From: DASUBV01 sp963822485
GTDB lineage: Bacteria; Actinomycetota; Actinomycetes; Streptosporangiales; Streptosporangiaceae
Reading direction: 5' to 3'
DNA: 64,000 nucleotides
NCBI GenBank assembly: GCA_963822485.1
Contig: CAWGHW010000007.1
Coordinates: 1-64,000, forward strand
Shown: in pieces, positions 1 to 9,100 of the stretch
Position numbering within the stretch: position 1 is the first letter of the stretch
How the letters are laid out: each line of letters starts with the position of its first letter
Notes under the pieces: generated by a model
What the model saw: only the letters and a program-made list of their open reading frames with translations
Told to the model about the DNA's origin: nothing
Database searches by the model: none
Program-made: the position numbers and the translations under genes

Positions 1-1
1 G

Positions 2-259
2 ACCGGGTCGATCATCGCTCAGGACCGGGCGGCCATCGCCCGGGCCAGCGAGGTGCTGCGCTTCTCGGCCGGAAACTTCTACATCAACGACAAGCCCACC
101 GGGGCGGTCGTCGGCCAGCAGCCCTTCGGCGGCGCCAGGGCCAGCGGGACCAACGACAAGGCCGGCTCGATCTTCAACCTGATCCGCTGGGTGAACGCGC
201 GGACGATCAAGGAACTGCTTGTCCCACCGGTGGACTACCGCTATCCGCATATGGGGTGA
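2..259 (+). CDS. pruA: L-glutamate gamma-semialdehyde (P5C) dehydrogenase, C-terminal end
   Basis: This is the 3' end of a gene that starts before the window; about 85 codons are present, in frame from base 2 to TGA. The motifs NFYINDKPTGAVVGQQPFGG and GGARASGTNDKAG match the C-terminal catalytic and oligomerisation region of 1-pyrroline-5-carboxylate dehydrogenase, the NAD-dependent enzyme that makes glutamate from proline-derived semialdehyde. Its last 53 bases overlap the convergent membrane-protein gene on the minus strand. Glutamate dehydrogenase lies 6 kb downstream, so the area is rich in glutamate catabolism. The family call is firm; start and total length cannot be seen. Confidence 0.9.
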   Translation, partial: TGSIIAQDRAAIARASEVLRFSAGNFYINDKPTGAVVGQQPFGGARASGTNDKAGSIFNLIRWVNARTIKELLVPPVDYRYPHMG

Positions 260-2234
260 CCCGGTAGCCCCGCACCCCGAGCATCCTGCTGGTGCCGAAG
301 GCCAGGCCGTACAGGACGGCGACCAGCACGAGCAGCCAGCGATAGCCCAGCACTAGCGACGTGTACTCCAGCACGCCGCCGACCATCGCGCCCAGCAGGT
401 TCGCGCCGAAGGCCACCGCCGAGTCCTCGGCGTCCCGGAATCGCTGGGCGAAAACCAGGTTGGCGACGAAGATCGGGGCGAACGCGAGCGCCGTGGCCGC
501 GCCGAACCGGGCCGCGGCCGGCAGCCCGAGCAGCGCGTCGGACGGCACCGACCAGGCCACGGCCAGCACGGCCAGCAAGGCCAGGTACAGCCAGCCCGGC
601 TGCTTGATCACCACCCGCCGGGAGACCTCTACGGCCGCCAGCACGGCGACCAGCACCCCGGCGAAGACCAGGGCGTTCACGAACCAGGTCGTGCCGAACA
701 GCAGTGCGAACTGCACCAGGCTCTTGGTCTCCAGCAGCAGGAACGCCGCGCCCATGAAGAACAGGTCCACGTAGCTGCTCATCCGGCGCAGCGGCCCGGC
801 CAGCCCCCGGACCGACAGCACCGACGCGGCCAGGATCAGGCCCAGTGTCAGCAGGTAATAGCCGGGAATCGTATTCCCGTCCAGGTAGACGAACGGGTGG
901 TCGTCGGTGGCCGGCGGCACCACCGTGGCCGGGCGGTGCCACGCGGTGCAGTGCAGGGCCGAGCGGCGGGGGCTGATGGTCAGCATCGACAGCGTGGAGT
1001 ACGACTCCAGGCACGGCGCATGGCCGTAGGCCACGTCCAGCGTGTTCGCGAGCCGGTCGCGCAGCCACTGGGTCCGGTAGTAGTTGTACATGGCGAAGAC
1101 CCCGTCGGACGGGTTGAGGTGGGCCTTCGCGGCCTGCACGGCCTGGAGGGTGAACAGGTAGCTCTCCAGCCGCAGGGAGGACTGGCCCGCGACCAGGGTC
1201 AGCGAGTCCGGCAGCGCGAACAGGATCAGGTCGTAATGCTTCCTGGTCTGCTCGAGGAACGCCCGGCCGTCGGTGACGTACGCGGTGACCCGCTTGCTCT
1301 GGTAGGGGTGGTCGGGGTTGAGCTGAACCCCGAGCCGGTGCAGCTCGGGGTCGATCTCCACCGCGTCCACGTGCTGGGCGCCCTCGGCCAGCGCGGTCGC
1401 GACGTCGTTGCCGGTCCCCGCGCCGATGATCAGCACGTTGCGCAGCGAGTTCCCGCGGGCCTGCTGGTAGGGGTAGAAGTAGAACGCCCGCCGGTTCCGC
1501 TCGGGCTGGATGACCTGGTGCGGGACCCCGTTGGCCTCGATCTCGTAGTTCGGCGCGTGGTGCAGCACGGTGAGCCGGTAGTAAGGCGACCAGATGTCGG
1601 TGGCGCTGGCCGACTCGGCCGCGAGCAGGCCCAGCACGCCGAGCAGGGCGAGGATCTGGATGACGCCGATGCGCTTGCCGTACATCAGGGCCAGCACCGC
1701 GACAGTGATCAGGCCCCAGGCCCACGGCTGGGCGTCGATGAACGACAGCAGCGAGAACGCCGCGATCCCGGTCAGGCTGCCCAGGATGTCCAGCCGGTAG
1801 GCCTCCAGCGGCGGGAACAGGGCGAAGGTGCGGGCCACGCCCTCGCCGATCATCATCATGACCAGCGCGACGACCAGGAAGATCACCGGCAGGCTGACCC
1901 AGGTGGGCGGCCCGCTGGCCTTGACCGAGGTGAAGAACAGCAGCTGCCCGCCGCCCCGGCTCACCTGGACCGGGAACACCAGCACGAACAGGATCAGCAG
2001 GGCCAGCGCCACCGGCGCCCACCTGAACAAGTCCACTCGCGACCTGGCCCGCAGGAAGCCCAGGCCGATGCCCAGGAAGCTGCCCAGCAGGACGAAGTTG
2101 GAGAAGTAGGACAGGTACACGATGTTCGCGCCGGTCCAGCGGATCAGGGCCAGCTCCGTGAACAACATCAGGAAGCTGAGGCCGAACAGCCTGGCCCGTG
2201 GCATTACGGTCTGCTTCGGCATCTCGGAGGTCAT
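207..2234 (-). CDS. Polytopic membrane protein with spermidine-synthase-like (SAM-binding) domain
   Basis: The 675-residue protein has an N-terminal block of roughly seven hydrophobic helices (residues 15-215), a soluble Rossmann domain (about 265-430) and a second block of helices (about 455-660). The soluble part carries the nucleotide-binding motif IIGAGTGNDVATAL, then VDAVEIDPEL and VTDGRAFL, the pattern of spermidine-synthase-fold aminopropyltransferases and methyltransferases. The membrane-flanked architecture is that of the fused MFS/spermidine-synthase-like proteins of bacteria, whose substrates are mostly unknown. The start is uncertain: a GAGGAG lies directly against the ATG at 2234, so the in-frame ATG at 2222 may be used. 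It overlaps pruA at its 3' end and is divergent from the HAD remnant. I do not infer true polyamine synthesis. Confidence 0.8.
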   Translation of the reverse strand: MTSEMPKQTVMPRARLFGLSFLMLFTELALIRWTGANIVYLSYFSNFVLLGSFLGIGLGFLRARSRVDLFRWAPVALALLILFVLVFPVQVSRGGGQLLFFTSVKASGPPTWVSLPVIFLVVALVMMMIGEGVARTFALFPPLEAYRLDILGSLTGIAAFSLLSFIDAQPWAWGLITVAVLALMYGKRIGVIQILALLGVLGLLAAESASATDIWSPYYRLTVLHHAPNYEIEANGVPHQVIQPERNRRAFYFYPYQQARGNSLRNVLIIGAGTGNDVATALAEGAQHVDAVEIDPELHRLGVQLNPDHPYQSKRVTAYVTDGRAFLEQTRKHYDLILFALPDSLTLVAGQSSLRLESYLFTLQAVQAAKAHLNPSDGVFAMYNYYRTQWLRDRLANTLDVAYGHAPCLESYSTLSMLTISPRRSALHCTAWHRPATVVPPATDDHPFVYLDGNTIPGYYLLTLGLILAASVLSVRGLAGPLRRMSSYVDLFFMGAAFLLLETKSLVQFALLFGTTWFVNALVFAGVLVAVLAAVEVSRRVVIKQPGWLYLALLAVLAVAWSVPSDALLGLPAAARFGAATALAFAPIFVANLVFAQRFRDAEDSAVAFGANLLGAMVGGVLEYTSLVLGYRWLLVLVAVLYGLAFGTSRMLGVRGYRVTPYADSGSPPVGQAVP

Positions 2235-2317
2235 CTCCTCGCGCTAACTACCCGGTACGCTCAGGATGTCTTAAACGCTGGCCAATAGGGTCGAGCTCCG
2301 GCAGGAGGACCCAAATC

Positions 2318-3057
2318 ATTAACCGCCTGGTCTTGTGGAACATCGATCTGACGCTGATGGACGTGGCGCGGGTCTCGCGCGAGGCCTACGCCGAGGCGTT
2401 CCGCCGGGTGACCGGCCGGCCCTGGTGGCGCTGCCGCAGCTGGCCGGCCGCAGCGACTCGGAGATCTTCTTCGAGTCGCTGGCGCTCAACGATGTGCCCT
2501 CGGCCTCCGACATCTCGGCGGGCGGCGCGCTGGCGGGCCAGGAACTGCTGGCCAAGTACACCTGGGAGCTGGCCGAGGCGTTCGGCGCCCGCCGCGAGCT
2601 GCTGACCCAGCAGGGCCGGCTGCTGCCCGGCGCCGCGGCCGCGGTCCGGGCCACGGCCGCCCTGCCCGGCGTGCTCCAGTCGGTGCTGACCGGCACGATC
2701 CGGCCCAACGCGACCCTCAAGCTGGCCGCCTTCGGCCTGTCGGACTACTTCGACCTGGACATCGGCGGCTTCGGGGCCGATGCCTACCCCAAGGGGTCCC
2801 AGCTGCTGAGCTGCCGGACCCAGGCCGAGGAGAAGTACCGCACCAGCGTCCCGGTGGGCGCGACCGTGTACCTGGCCGACTCGGGGCGGGACGTGGCGGC
2901 GGCCCGGATCGCGGGCGTGCCGTGCATCGCCGTGGCCAGCGGCCGGTCCACGGCCAGCGGCCTGGCCGACGCCGATCTGGTGCTGGCTGACCTGACCGAT
3001 ACGGCCGCGGTGGTGGCGGCTGTCGACCGGCTCACCCAGGTGGTGAGCACGGGCTGA
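2318..3057 (+). pseudogene. HAD-superfamily phosphatase remnant (frameshifted, nucleophile lost)
   Basis: The N-terminal part is read in frame 2 (NRLVLWNIDLTLMDVARVS, then AFRRVTGRP). The rest continues in frame 1 (LVALPQLAGRSDSEIFFESL through the stop at 3055-3057), so one base is missing near 2420 in a GGCCGGCCC tract. HAD motif I should read DxDxT; here it is NID-LT, so the nucleophilic aspartate is an asparagine. A good AGGAGG at 2303-2308 is followed by ATC/ATT rather than ATG or GTG. The C-terminal half keeps the later HAD parts (LTGTIRPNA and VYLADSGRDVAAARIAGV). Three separate defects favour real decay over a single read error. It resembles phosphoglycolate-phosphatase-like proteins. 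Confidence 0.7.
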
Positions 3058-3227
3058 CCACCTGGCACATTGGTATATAACTGTGCAGTCAACGGCGACG
3101 AGTGGCGCAGGAGTGGGGCGGGCGGCGCGATGAGGCGCACTTCTCAGGCGATGTCTGAGTCCCACGTGACCCTTCTGTCTCTCCCCTCGCGTTGCGACCG
3201 CGAGCCGGACGACGGATGCTGAGCGCT

Positions 3228-5255
3228 ATGCCGACCGATACTGAGCCCCTCGCCGGCCGCGACTACGGTGACACCCTCTGGACCCCCGACGCCGCCACCA
3301 TCGACCAGGCCAGGATTACCCGCTACGCGCGCTGGCTGGCCGCCGAGCGGAACGTGCTGACCGACGGTTACCCGCAGCTCTGGCAGTGGTCGGTGGCCGA
3401 GCCCGGCCCGTTCTGGGCCTCGATCTGGGACTATTTCGGCGTCCTCGGCGAGCGCGGGGACGGCCCGTGGCTGACCGGCGGCCAGATGCCCGATGTGACC
3501 TGGTTCGCCGGTACAACCCTTAATTACGCCCGCAACATGCTGCGCCACGCTTACTCGGCTCCCGAGCGGACCGCGGTCATCTACGACTCCGAGGCGGGCC
3601 GGGCCGGGCGGATCAGCTACGCGGAGCTGGAGCGGCAGGTGGCCAGGGTGCAGGCGGGCCTGGCCGCGCTTGGCGTGGGCCGGGGCGACCGGGTCGCCGC
3701 CTACCTGCCCAACTGCCCGGAGGCGCTGGTCGCATTGCTGGCCACGGCCAGCCTGGGGGCGATCTGGACGGCCTGCTCGCCCGATTTCGGCGCCACCAGC
3801 GTGATCGACCGGTTCGCGCAGATCGCGCCCAAGGTGCTGATCGCCGTGGACGGCTACGCCTACGGCGGCCGGCGGTTCGACCGCCGGGCCGAGGTCAGCT
3901 CCATCGCGGCGGCGCTGCCCGGCCTGGAGGCCCTGGTCACGGTGGACTACCTGGGCGCCGGGCAGCCCGATGACATCGGTGCCCGCCAGCTGGGCTGGGC
4001 CGAGCTGGCCGACCTGGGCGGCGCGCCGTCGGGCCCGCTCGCCTTTGACGAGGTGCCGTTCGACCATCCGCTCTGGGTGCTGTACTCCTCGGGCACCACC
4101 GGGCTGCCCAAGCCGATCGTGCACGGCCACGGCGGCATCGTGCTGGAGCACCTCAAGGCGATGTGCCTGCACCAGGACCTGGATGAGCGCGATGTCTTCT
4201 TCTGGTACACGACCACCGGCTGGATGATGTGGAACTACCTGGCCGGCGGCCTGCTGGCCGGGACCACGATCGTGCTGTACGACGGCAGCGCCGTGTACCC
4301 CGGCACCGACACGCTGTGGCGGCTGGCCGCCAGCACCGGGGTCACCTACGCCGGGACCGGGGCCCCGTACCTGCTGGCCTGCATGAAAGAGCAGCTCCGG
4401 CCGGCCGCCGAGCACGACCTGTCGCGGCTGCGCGGGGTCGGCTCGACCGGCTCGCCGCTGCCTCCGGAGGGCTTCCGCTGGGTGTACGAGGCGGTGGCCA
4501 GCGGGTCGGCCGCGCCGGCGTTCATCCTCGGCTCCTACTCCGGCGGCACCGACGTGTGCACCGGCTTCGTGGGACCGTGCCCGCTGCTGCCGGTCCGGGC
4601 CGGGGTGATCTCCGGGCCCTGCCTGGGGGCCAGGGTGGAGGCCTACGACGAGGCCGGGCAGCCGGTCATCGGCGAGGTCGGCGAGCTGGTGCTGACCCAG
4701 CCGATGCCGTCCATGCCGGTCGGCTTCTGGAACGACCCCGGCGGCGAGCGCTACCGGGCCAGCTACTACGCCGACTACCCGGGGGTCTGGCGGCACGGTG
4801 ACTGGATCATGATCCTGCCCGACGGCCAGTTCAGAGGCTGCGTGATCTACGGCCGGTCCGACGCCACGCTGAACCGGGGCGGCGTCCGGATGGGCACGAG
4901 TGAGTTCTACCGCGTCGTCGAGCGCTTCGACGAGATCGCCGACAGCCTGGTCGTGGACACGGGGCGGCTGGGGCAGGAGGGCGAGCTCATCTTGTTCGTG
5001 GTCCCGGCGGACGGCCACGCGCTCGACGATGAGCTGGCGGGCCGGATCAAGGCCGCGCTGCGCGCCGAGCTGTCGCCGCGGCACGTGCCGAACGAGATCC
5101 GCCCGGTGCCCGGCATCCCGCGCACCCTGTCGGGCAAGAAGCTGGAGGTCCCGGTGCGGAAGATCCTGCTCGGCACGCCGGCGGCTGAGGCGGCCGACCC
5201 GCAGGCCCTGGCCAACCCCGAGGTGCTGAAGTTCTTCGTCGCGGGAGGAGCCTGA
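3228..5255 (+). CDS. Acetoacetyl-CoA synthetase
   Basis: The enzyme activates acetoacetate with ATP and CoA (EC 6.2.1.16) in the cytosol. The 675-residue ANL-family protein has the N-terminal cap of the acetyl/acetoacetyl-CoA synthetase group (about residues 1-110), the P-loop-like motif YSSGTTGLPKPIVHGHGG, the segment TTTGWMMWNYL and the C-terminal lysine motif PRTLSGKKLEVPVRKIL. Overall order and length match AacS. I chose ATG 3228; an in-frame TTG at 3192 would add 12 residues. It is followed after 2 nt by tryptophan 2,3-dioxygenase, so the two are likely co-transcribed. The preceding 170 bases (3058-3227) hold no gene I recognise. Confidence 0.88.
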   Translation: MPTDTEPLAGRDYGDTLWTPDAATIDQARITRYARWLAAERNVLTDGYPQLWQWSVAEPGPFWASIWDYFGVLGERGDGPWLTGGQMPDVTWFAGTTLNYARNMLRHAYSAPERTAVIYDSEAGRAGRISYAELERQVARVQAGLAALGVGRGDRVAAYLPNCPEALVALLATASLGAIWTACSPDFGATSVIDRFAQIAPKVLIAVDGYAYGGRRFDRRAEVSSIAAALPGLEALVTVDYLGAGQPDDIGARQLGWAELADLGGAPSGPLAFDEVPFDHPLWVLYSSGTTGLPKPIVHGHGGIVLEHLKAMCLHQDLDERDVFFWYTTTGWMMWNYLAGGLLAGTTIVLYDGSAVYPGTDTLWRLAASTGVTYAGTGAPYLLACMKEQLRPAAEHDLSRLRGVGSTGSPLPPEGFRWVYEAVASGSAAPAFILGSYSGGTDVCTGFVGPCPLLPVRAGVISGPCLGARVEAYDEAGQPVIGEVGELVLTQPMPSMPVGFWNDPGGERYRASYYADYPGVWRHGDWIMILPDGQFRGCVIYGRSDATLNRGGVRMGTSEFYRVVERFDEIADSLVVDTGRLGQEGELILFVVPADGHALDDELAGRIKAALRAELSPRHVPNEIRPVPGIPRTLSGKKLEVPVRKILLGTPAAEAADPQALANPEVLKFFVAGGA

Positions 5256-5257
5256 GC

Positions 5258-6097
5258 ATGCCCCGCAGCGTGAGCACCGGCCGCAGCTTCGGCGAGGAAG
5301 GCGGGCTGCTCACCTACGGCAGCTACCTGCGGCTACCGGAGCTGCTCGCCCAGCAGGTCCCGCAGGTGGTCCCGCCGGCCCACGACGAGCTGTTGTTCAT
5401 CACCACGCACCAGGCCTACGAGCTGTGGTTCCAGCAGCTGCTGCATGAGCTGACGGCGGTGCGGGACCTGCTCCTGGTTGTCTCGGGGGGTTCCGGGGGG
5501 TCGTCCCCCCGGGCCAGCACAGCGCTGTGGCGGGCGCGGCAGCTCCTGCGGCGGGCGCACGTCATCGAGCGGCTGCTGGTCAGCCAGATCGACGTGCTGG
5601 AGACCATGACGCCGCAGGACTTCCTGGAGTTCCGGGCGGCGCTGGCCCCGGCCAGCGGGTTCCAGTCGGTCCAGTTCCGCGAGCTGGAGTTCCTGTCGGG
5701 CGCCAAGGACCCCAGTTTTCTATCGAGGTTCAGGTCGCTCACCGATGCCGAGCGCGCGCGGCTGGACCGCCGGCTGGCCGAGCCGTCCCTGTGGGACGCC
5801 TACGTCGAGCTGCTGGCCTGGCGCGGCCTGCCGGTGGCCACCGACCAGGAGATCCTGGCCTCGCTGGTGGTCGTGGCCCGCGACCGCGGCGGCCACGACG
5901 AGGAGTGGCAGCTCGCTGAGGACCTGCTGACCCACGACGAGCTGGCCGCCCTGTGGCGGGCCCGGCACGTGCAGATGGTCGAGCGGCAGATCGGCACGAA
6001 GTCTGGGACTGGCGGCTCAACGGGCGCACCATATCTGCACAGGCGTGTTCCGATGAGGTATTACCCGCTGCTTTGGGAACTGCGGGACTGGCTGTAA
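5258..6097 (+). CDS. kynA: Tryptophan 2,3-dioxygenase
   Basis: Haem enzyme that opens the indole ring of L-tryptophan to N-formylkynurenine, the first step of the kynurenine pathway. The 279-residue length is normal for bacterial enzymes. Family signatures are LTYGSYLRLPELL, HDELLFITTHQAYELWFQQL (with the distal histidine of FITTHQAYE), VLETMTPQDFLEFR and, near the end, KSGTGGSTGAPYL, which binds the substrate amino acid. A Gly/Ser-rich stretch at about residues 74-85 looks like a small local expansion. The ATG has GGAGGAG about 6 nt upstream and starts 2 nt after the synthetase stop, indicating translational coupling. No kynureninase or formamidase is visible in the window. Confidence 0.92.
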   Translation: MPRSVSTGRSFGEEGGLLTYGSYLRLPELLAQQVPQVVPPAHDELLFITTHQAYELWFQQLLHELTAVRDLLLVVSGGSGGSSPRASTALWRARQLLRRAHVIERLLVSQIDVLETMTPQDFLEFRAALAPASGFQSVQFRELEFLSGAKDPSFLSRFRSLTDAERARLDRRLAEPSLWDAYVELLAWRGLPVATDQEILASLVVVARDRGGHDEEWQLAEDLLTHDELAALWRARHVQMVERQIGTKSGTGGSTGAPYLHRRVPMRYYPLLWELRDWL

Positions 6098-6134
6098 GGA
6101 CGGCAACGGCGCCGTAACTGGAGGAGTGAAAGGC

Positions 6135-9100
6135 ATGTCGGTAACAACGGGCGAGGCCAGGGAGAAGCTGCTGGCCGAGGCGGGCGAGGCCATCGGGTCC
6201 CTGCCCGGCGTCGGCGACGTCGAGGTGTACGTGCGGGCCTACTATCGCCACGTCGCCGATGACGACCTGGTCGCGGCCGGGCCGCAGCGGCTCGCCGCGG
6301 TGGCGCGGGAGCAGGCGGAGCTGGCCGCGATGCGGCCGCAGGGCCGGGCCATCGTCCGGGTCCGGGCGGGCGGGCCGGCCGCGGCAGACCCGGCCTCCGA
6401 CGTGATCGACATCGTCACCGACGACATGCCGTTCCTGGTCGACTCGGTCACCATGGAGCTGGCCCGGCACGGCCTGTCGGCCCGCCTGGTCGTCCACCCC
6501 CAGCTGCGCATCCGCCGCGATGTCGCCGGGGTCATGCGCGAGGTCGCGGGGCTGGTCAATGGCGACGAGCCCACGCACGACGAGCTGGCCGAGTCGTGGA
6601 CGCACATCGAGGTCGCCAAGCTGGCCGAGGGCGAGTTCAAGCGACTGGCCGATGACCTCCAGCGGGTGCTGTCCGACGTCCGGGTCGCGGTCGAGGACGG
6701 CAGCCGGATGCGGACCAAGGCGGTCTACCTGGCCGAGGGGCTGCTGGACCAGCCCGCCGGGGCGGGCTCCGGCGAGGACACCGAGTCGGACCAGGAGGTC
6801 GGCGCGCTGCTGCGGTGGCTGGCCGACGGCCGGTTCACGTTCCTGGGCTACCGGGAGTACGACCTGGTGCCGGGGCCGCAGGAGACCCTGGTCCGCGCGG
6901 TGCCCGGCACCGGCCTGGGCATCCTGCGCCACGACACGCCCGATCCCAGCGCGTTCGCCGCGCTGCCGCCCGAGTCCAGCGCCCAGGCCCTGGACCCGCA
7001 CCGGCTGATCGTGACCAAGGCCAACTCGCGATCCACCGTGCACCGGCCCAGCTACCTGGACTACGTGGCCATCAAGCGGATCGACGCCGAGGGCCGGGTG
7101 GTCGGGGAGCACCGGTTCCTGGGCCTGTACACCCACGTGGCCTTCTCCGAGAGCATCACCAGCATCCCGGTGGTCCGGCGCAAGCTGGCCGACGTGCTGT
7201 CGGGGCTGGGCCTGGCCGCGGACAGCTTCGACGGCAACTACGCGGCCGAGGTGCTCGAGTTCTACCCGCGCGAGGAGCTGTTCATGGCCTCGGTGCCCGA
7301 GCTCACCGAGGTGGCCGCGGGCGTGCTGCGGCTGCGCGAGCGGCGGCAGACCCGGCTGTTCCTGCGCCGCGACACCTACGGCCGCTACATCTCCTGCCTG
7401 GTCTACCTGCCCAGGGATCGCTACACCACCCAGGTCCGGCTGCGGGTCCAGGAGATCCTGCAGCGCGGCCTGAACTGCACCCAGGTGGACTACAGCGTGC
7501 TGGTCGGCGAGTCGCCGGTGGCCCGGCTGCACGTGGTGGTCCGGGCCGACCGCGGCCAGTCGCTGCCCGACATGGACACCGCGGCGCTGGAGCGGGCGGT
7601 GGCCGCCGCGGCCCGGTCCTGGGACGACGACCTGGCCAACGAGGCCCCGCGTACCTGTGGCGACGAGACCGGCCGGGCCGTGCTGGCGCTGGCCAGCGGC
7701 GGGGCCACGATCCCGCAGAACTACAAGAGCGACGTGCCCGCCTCGGCCGCGGCCTCGGACCTGGCCAAGATCCTGGAGCTGCGGGAGTCGGGCGACAACG
7801 TCGCGTTCGAGCTGTGGGAGTCCAAGGACTACGTCGGCGGGGTGCCCATCGAGCCCTCCGACGGCGCGGTCTCGGCCGACACCGGGACCAAGCGGGTCTG
7901 GCGGCTGACGATCTACCGCACCGGCAGCCCGATCACGCTCACCGACGTGCTGCCCCGGCTCCAGCACATGGGCGTGGACGTCGTCGACGAGCACCCCTAC
8001 GAGTTCCCGGCCAGCGCGCCGTTCTGGATTTACGACTTCGGGCTGCGCCGCAGCGCGGCCGGCGCGGCCTCACCGATCTTGGTGGAGCACGTCCGGGAGC
8101 AGGTCGAGGGCGCGCTGGCCGCGCTGTGGCACGGCGTGGTGGAGGACGACGGGTTCAACGCCCTGGTCCTGGACGCCCACCTGACCTGGCGGCAGGCGGC
8201 CGTGCTGCGCGCCTACGCCAAGTACCTGCGCCAGGCGGGCACGGCGTTCAGCCAGGTCTACATCGAGCGGGTGCTGCGCTCCAACCCCACCGTCACCCGG
8301 CTGCTGGTCCGGCTGTTCGAGTCCCGGTTCGACCCGGAGCGGCAGGGCGGCGGCCAGGAGCGCAGCGAGGCCATCGCCGAGGAGATCCGGGGCGAGCTGG
8401 ACGAGGTGGCCAGCCTGGACGAGGACCGGATCCTGCGCACCTACTGGGAACTGATCACGGCCACGCTGCGGACCAACTACTTCGCGGGCGCCTTCGGCGA
8501 TCAGCCTTACCTGGTGTTCAAGCTGGACGCCGCGCGGGTGCCCGACCTGCCCGCGCCGCGGCCCAAGTTCGAGATGTTCGTGTACTCACCCCGGTTCGAG
8601 GGCGTCCACCTCCGGTTCGCCGACGTGGCCCGCGGCGGGCTGCGGTGGTCGGATCGGCGGGAGGACTTCCGGACCGAGATCCTCGGCCTGGCCAAGGCCC
8701 AGGAGGTCAAGAACTCGGTCATCGTGCCCTCGGGAGCCAAGGGCGGCTTCGTCTGCAAGCAGCTGCCCGACGCTGGAGACCGCGAGGCCTACCAGGGCGA
8801 GGTGCTGGCCTGCTACCGCATGTTCATCACCGCCATGCTGGACGTGACCGACAACCTGGAGTCGGGCCGGGTCGTGCCGCCCGCCGAGGTGGTCCGGCAC
8901 GACGGGGACGACCCGTACCTGGTCGTGGCGGCGGACAAGGGCACCGCGACGTTCTCCGACACCGCCAACGAGATCGCGCAGAGCCGCGGGTTCTGGCTGG
9001 GCGACGCGTTCGCCTCGGGCGGCTCGGAGGGCTATGACCACAAGAAGATGGGCATCACCGCCCGCGGCGCCTGGGAGTCGGTGCGCTTCCACTTCCAGAC

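Noticed and set aside
207..2234. Genuine spermidine synthase
   Set aside because: Only the SAM-binding fold is shared; the soluble domain is embedded between two membrane blocks, unlike SpeE.
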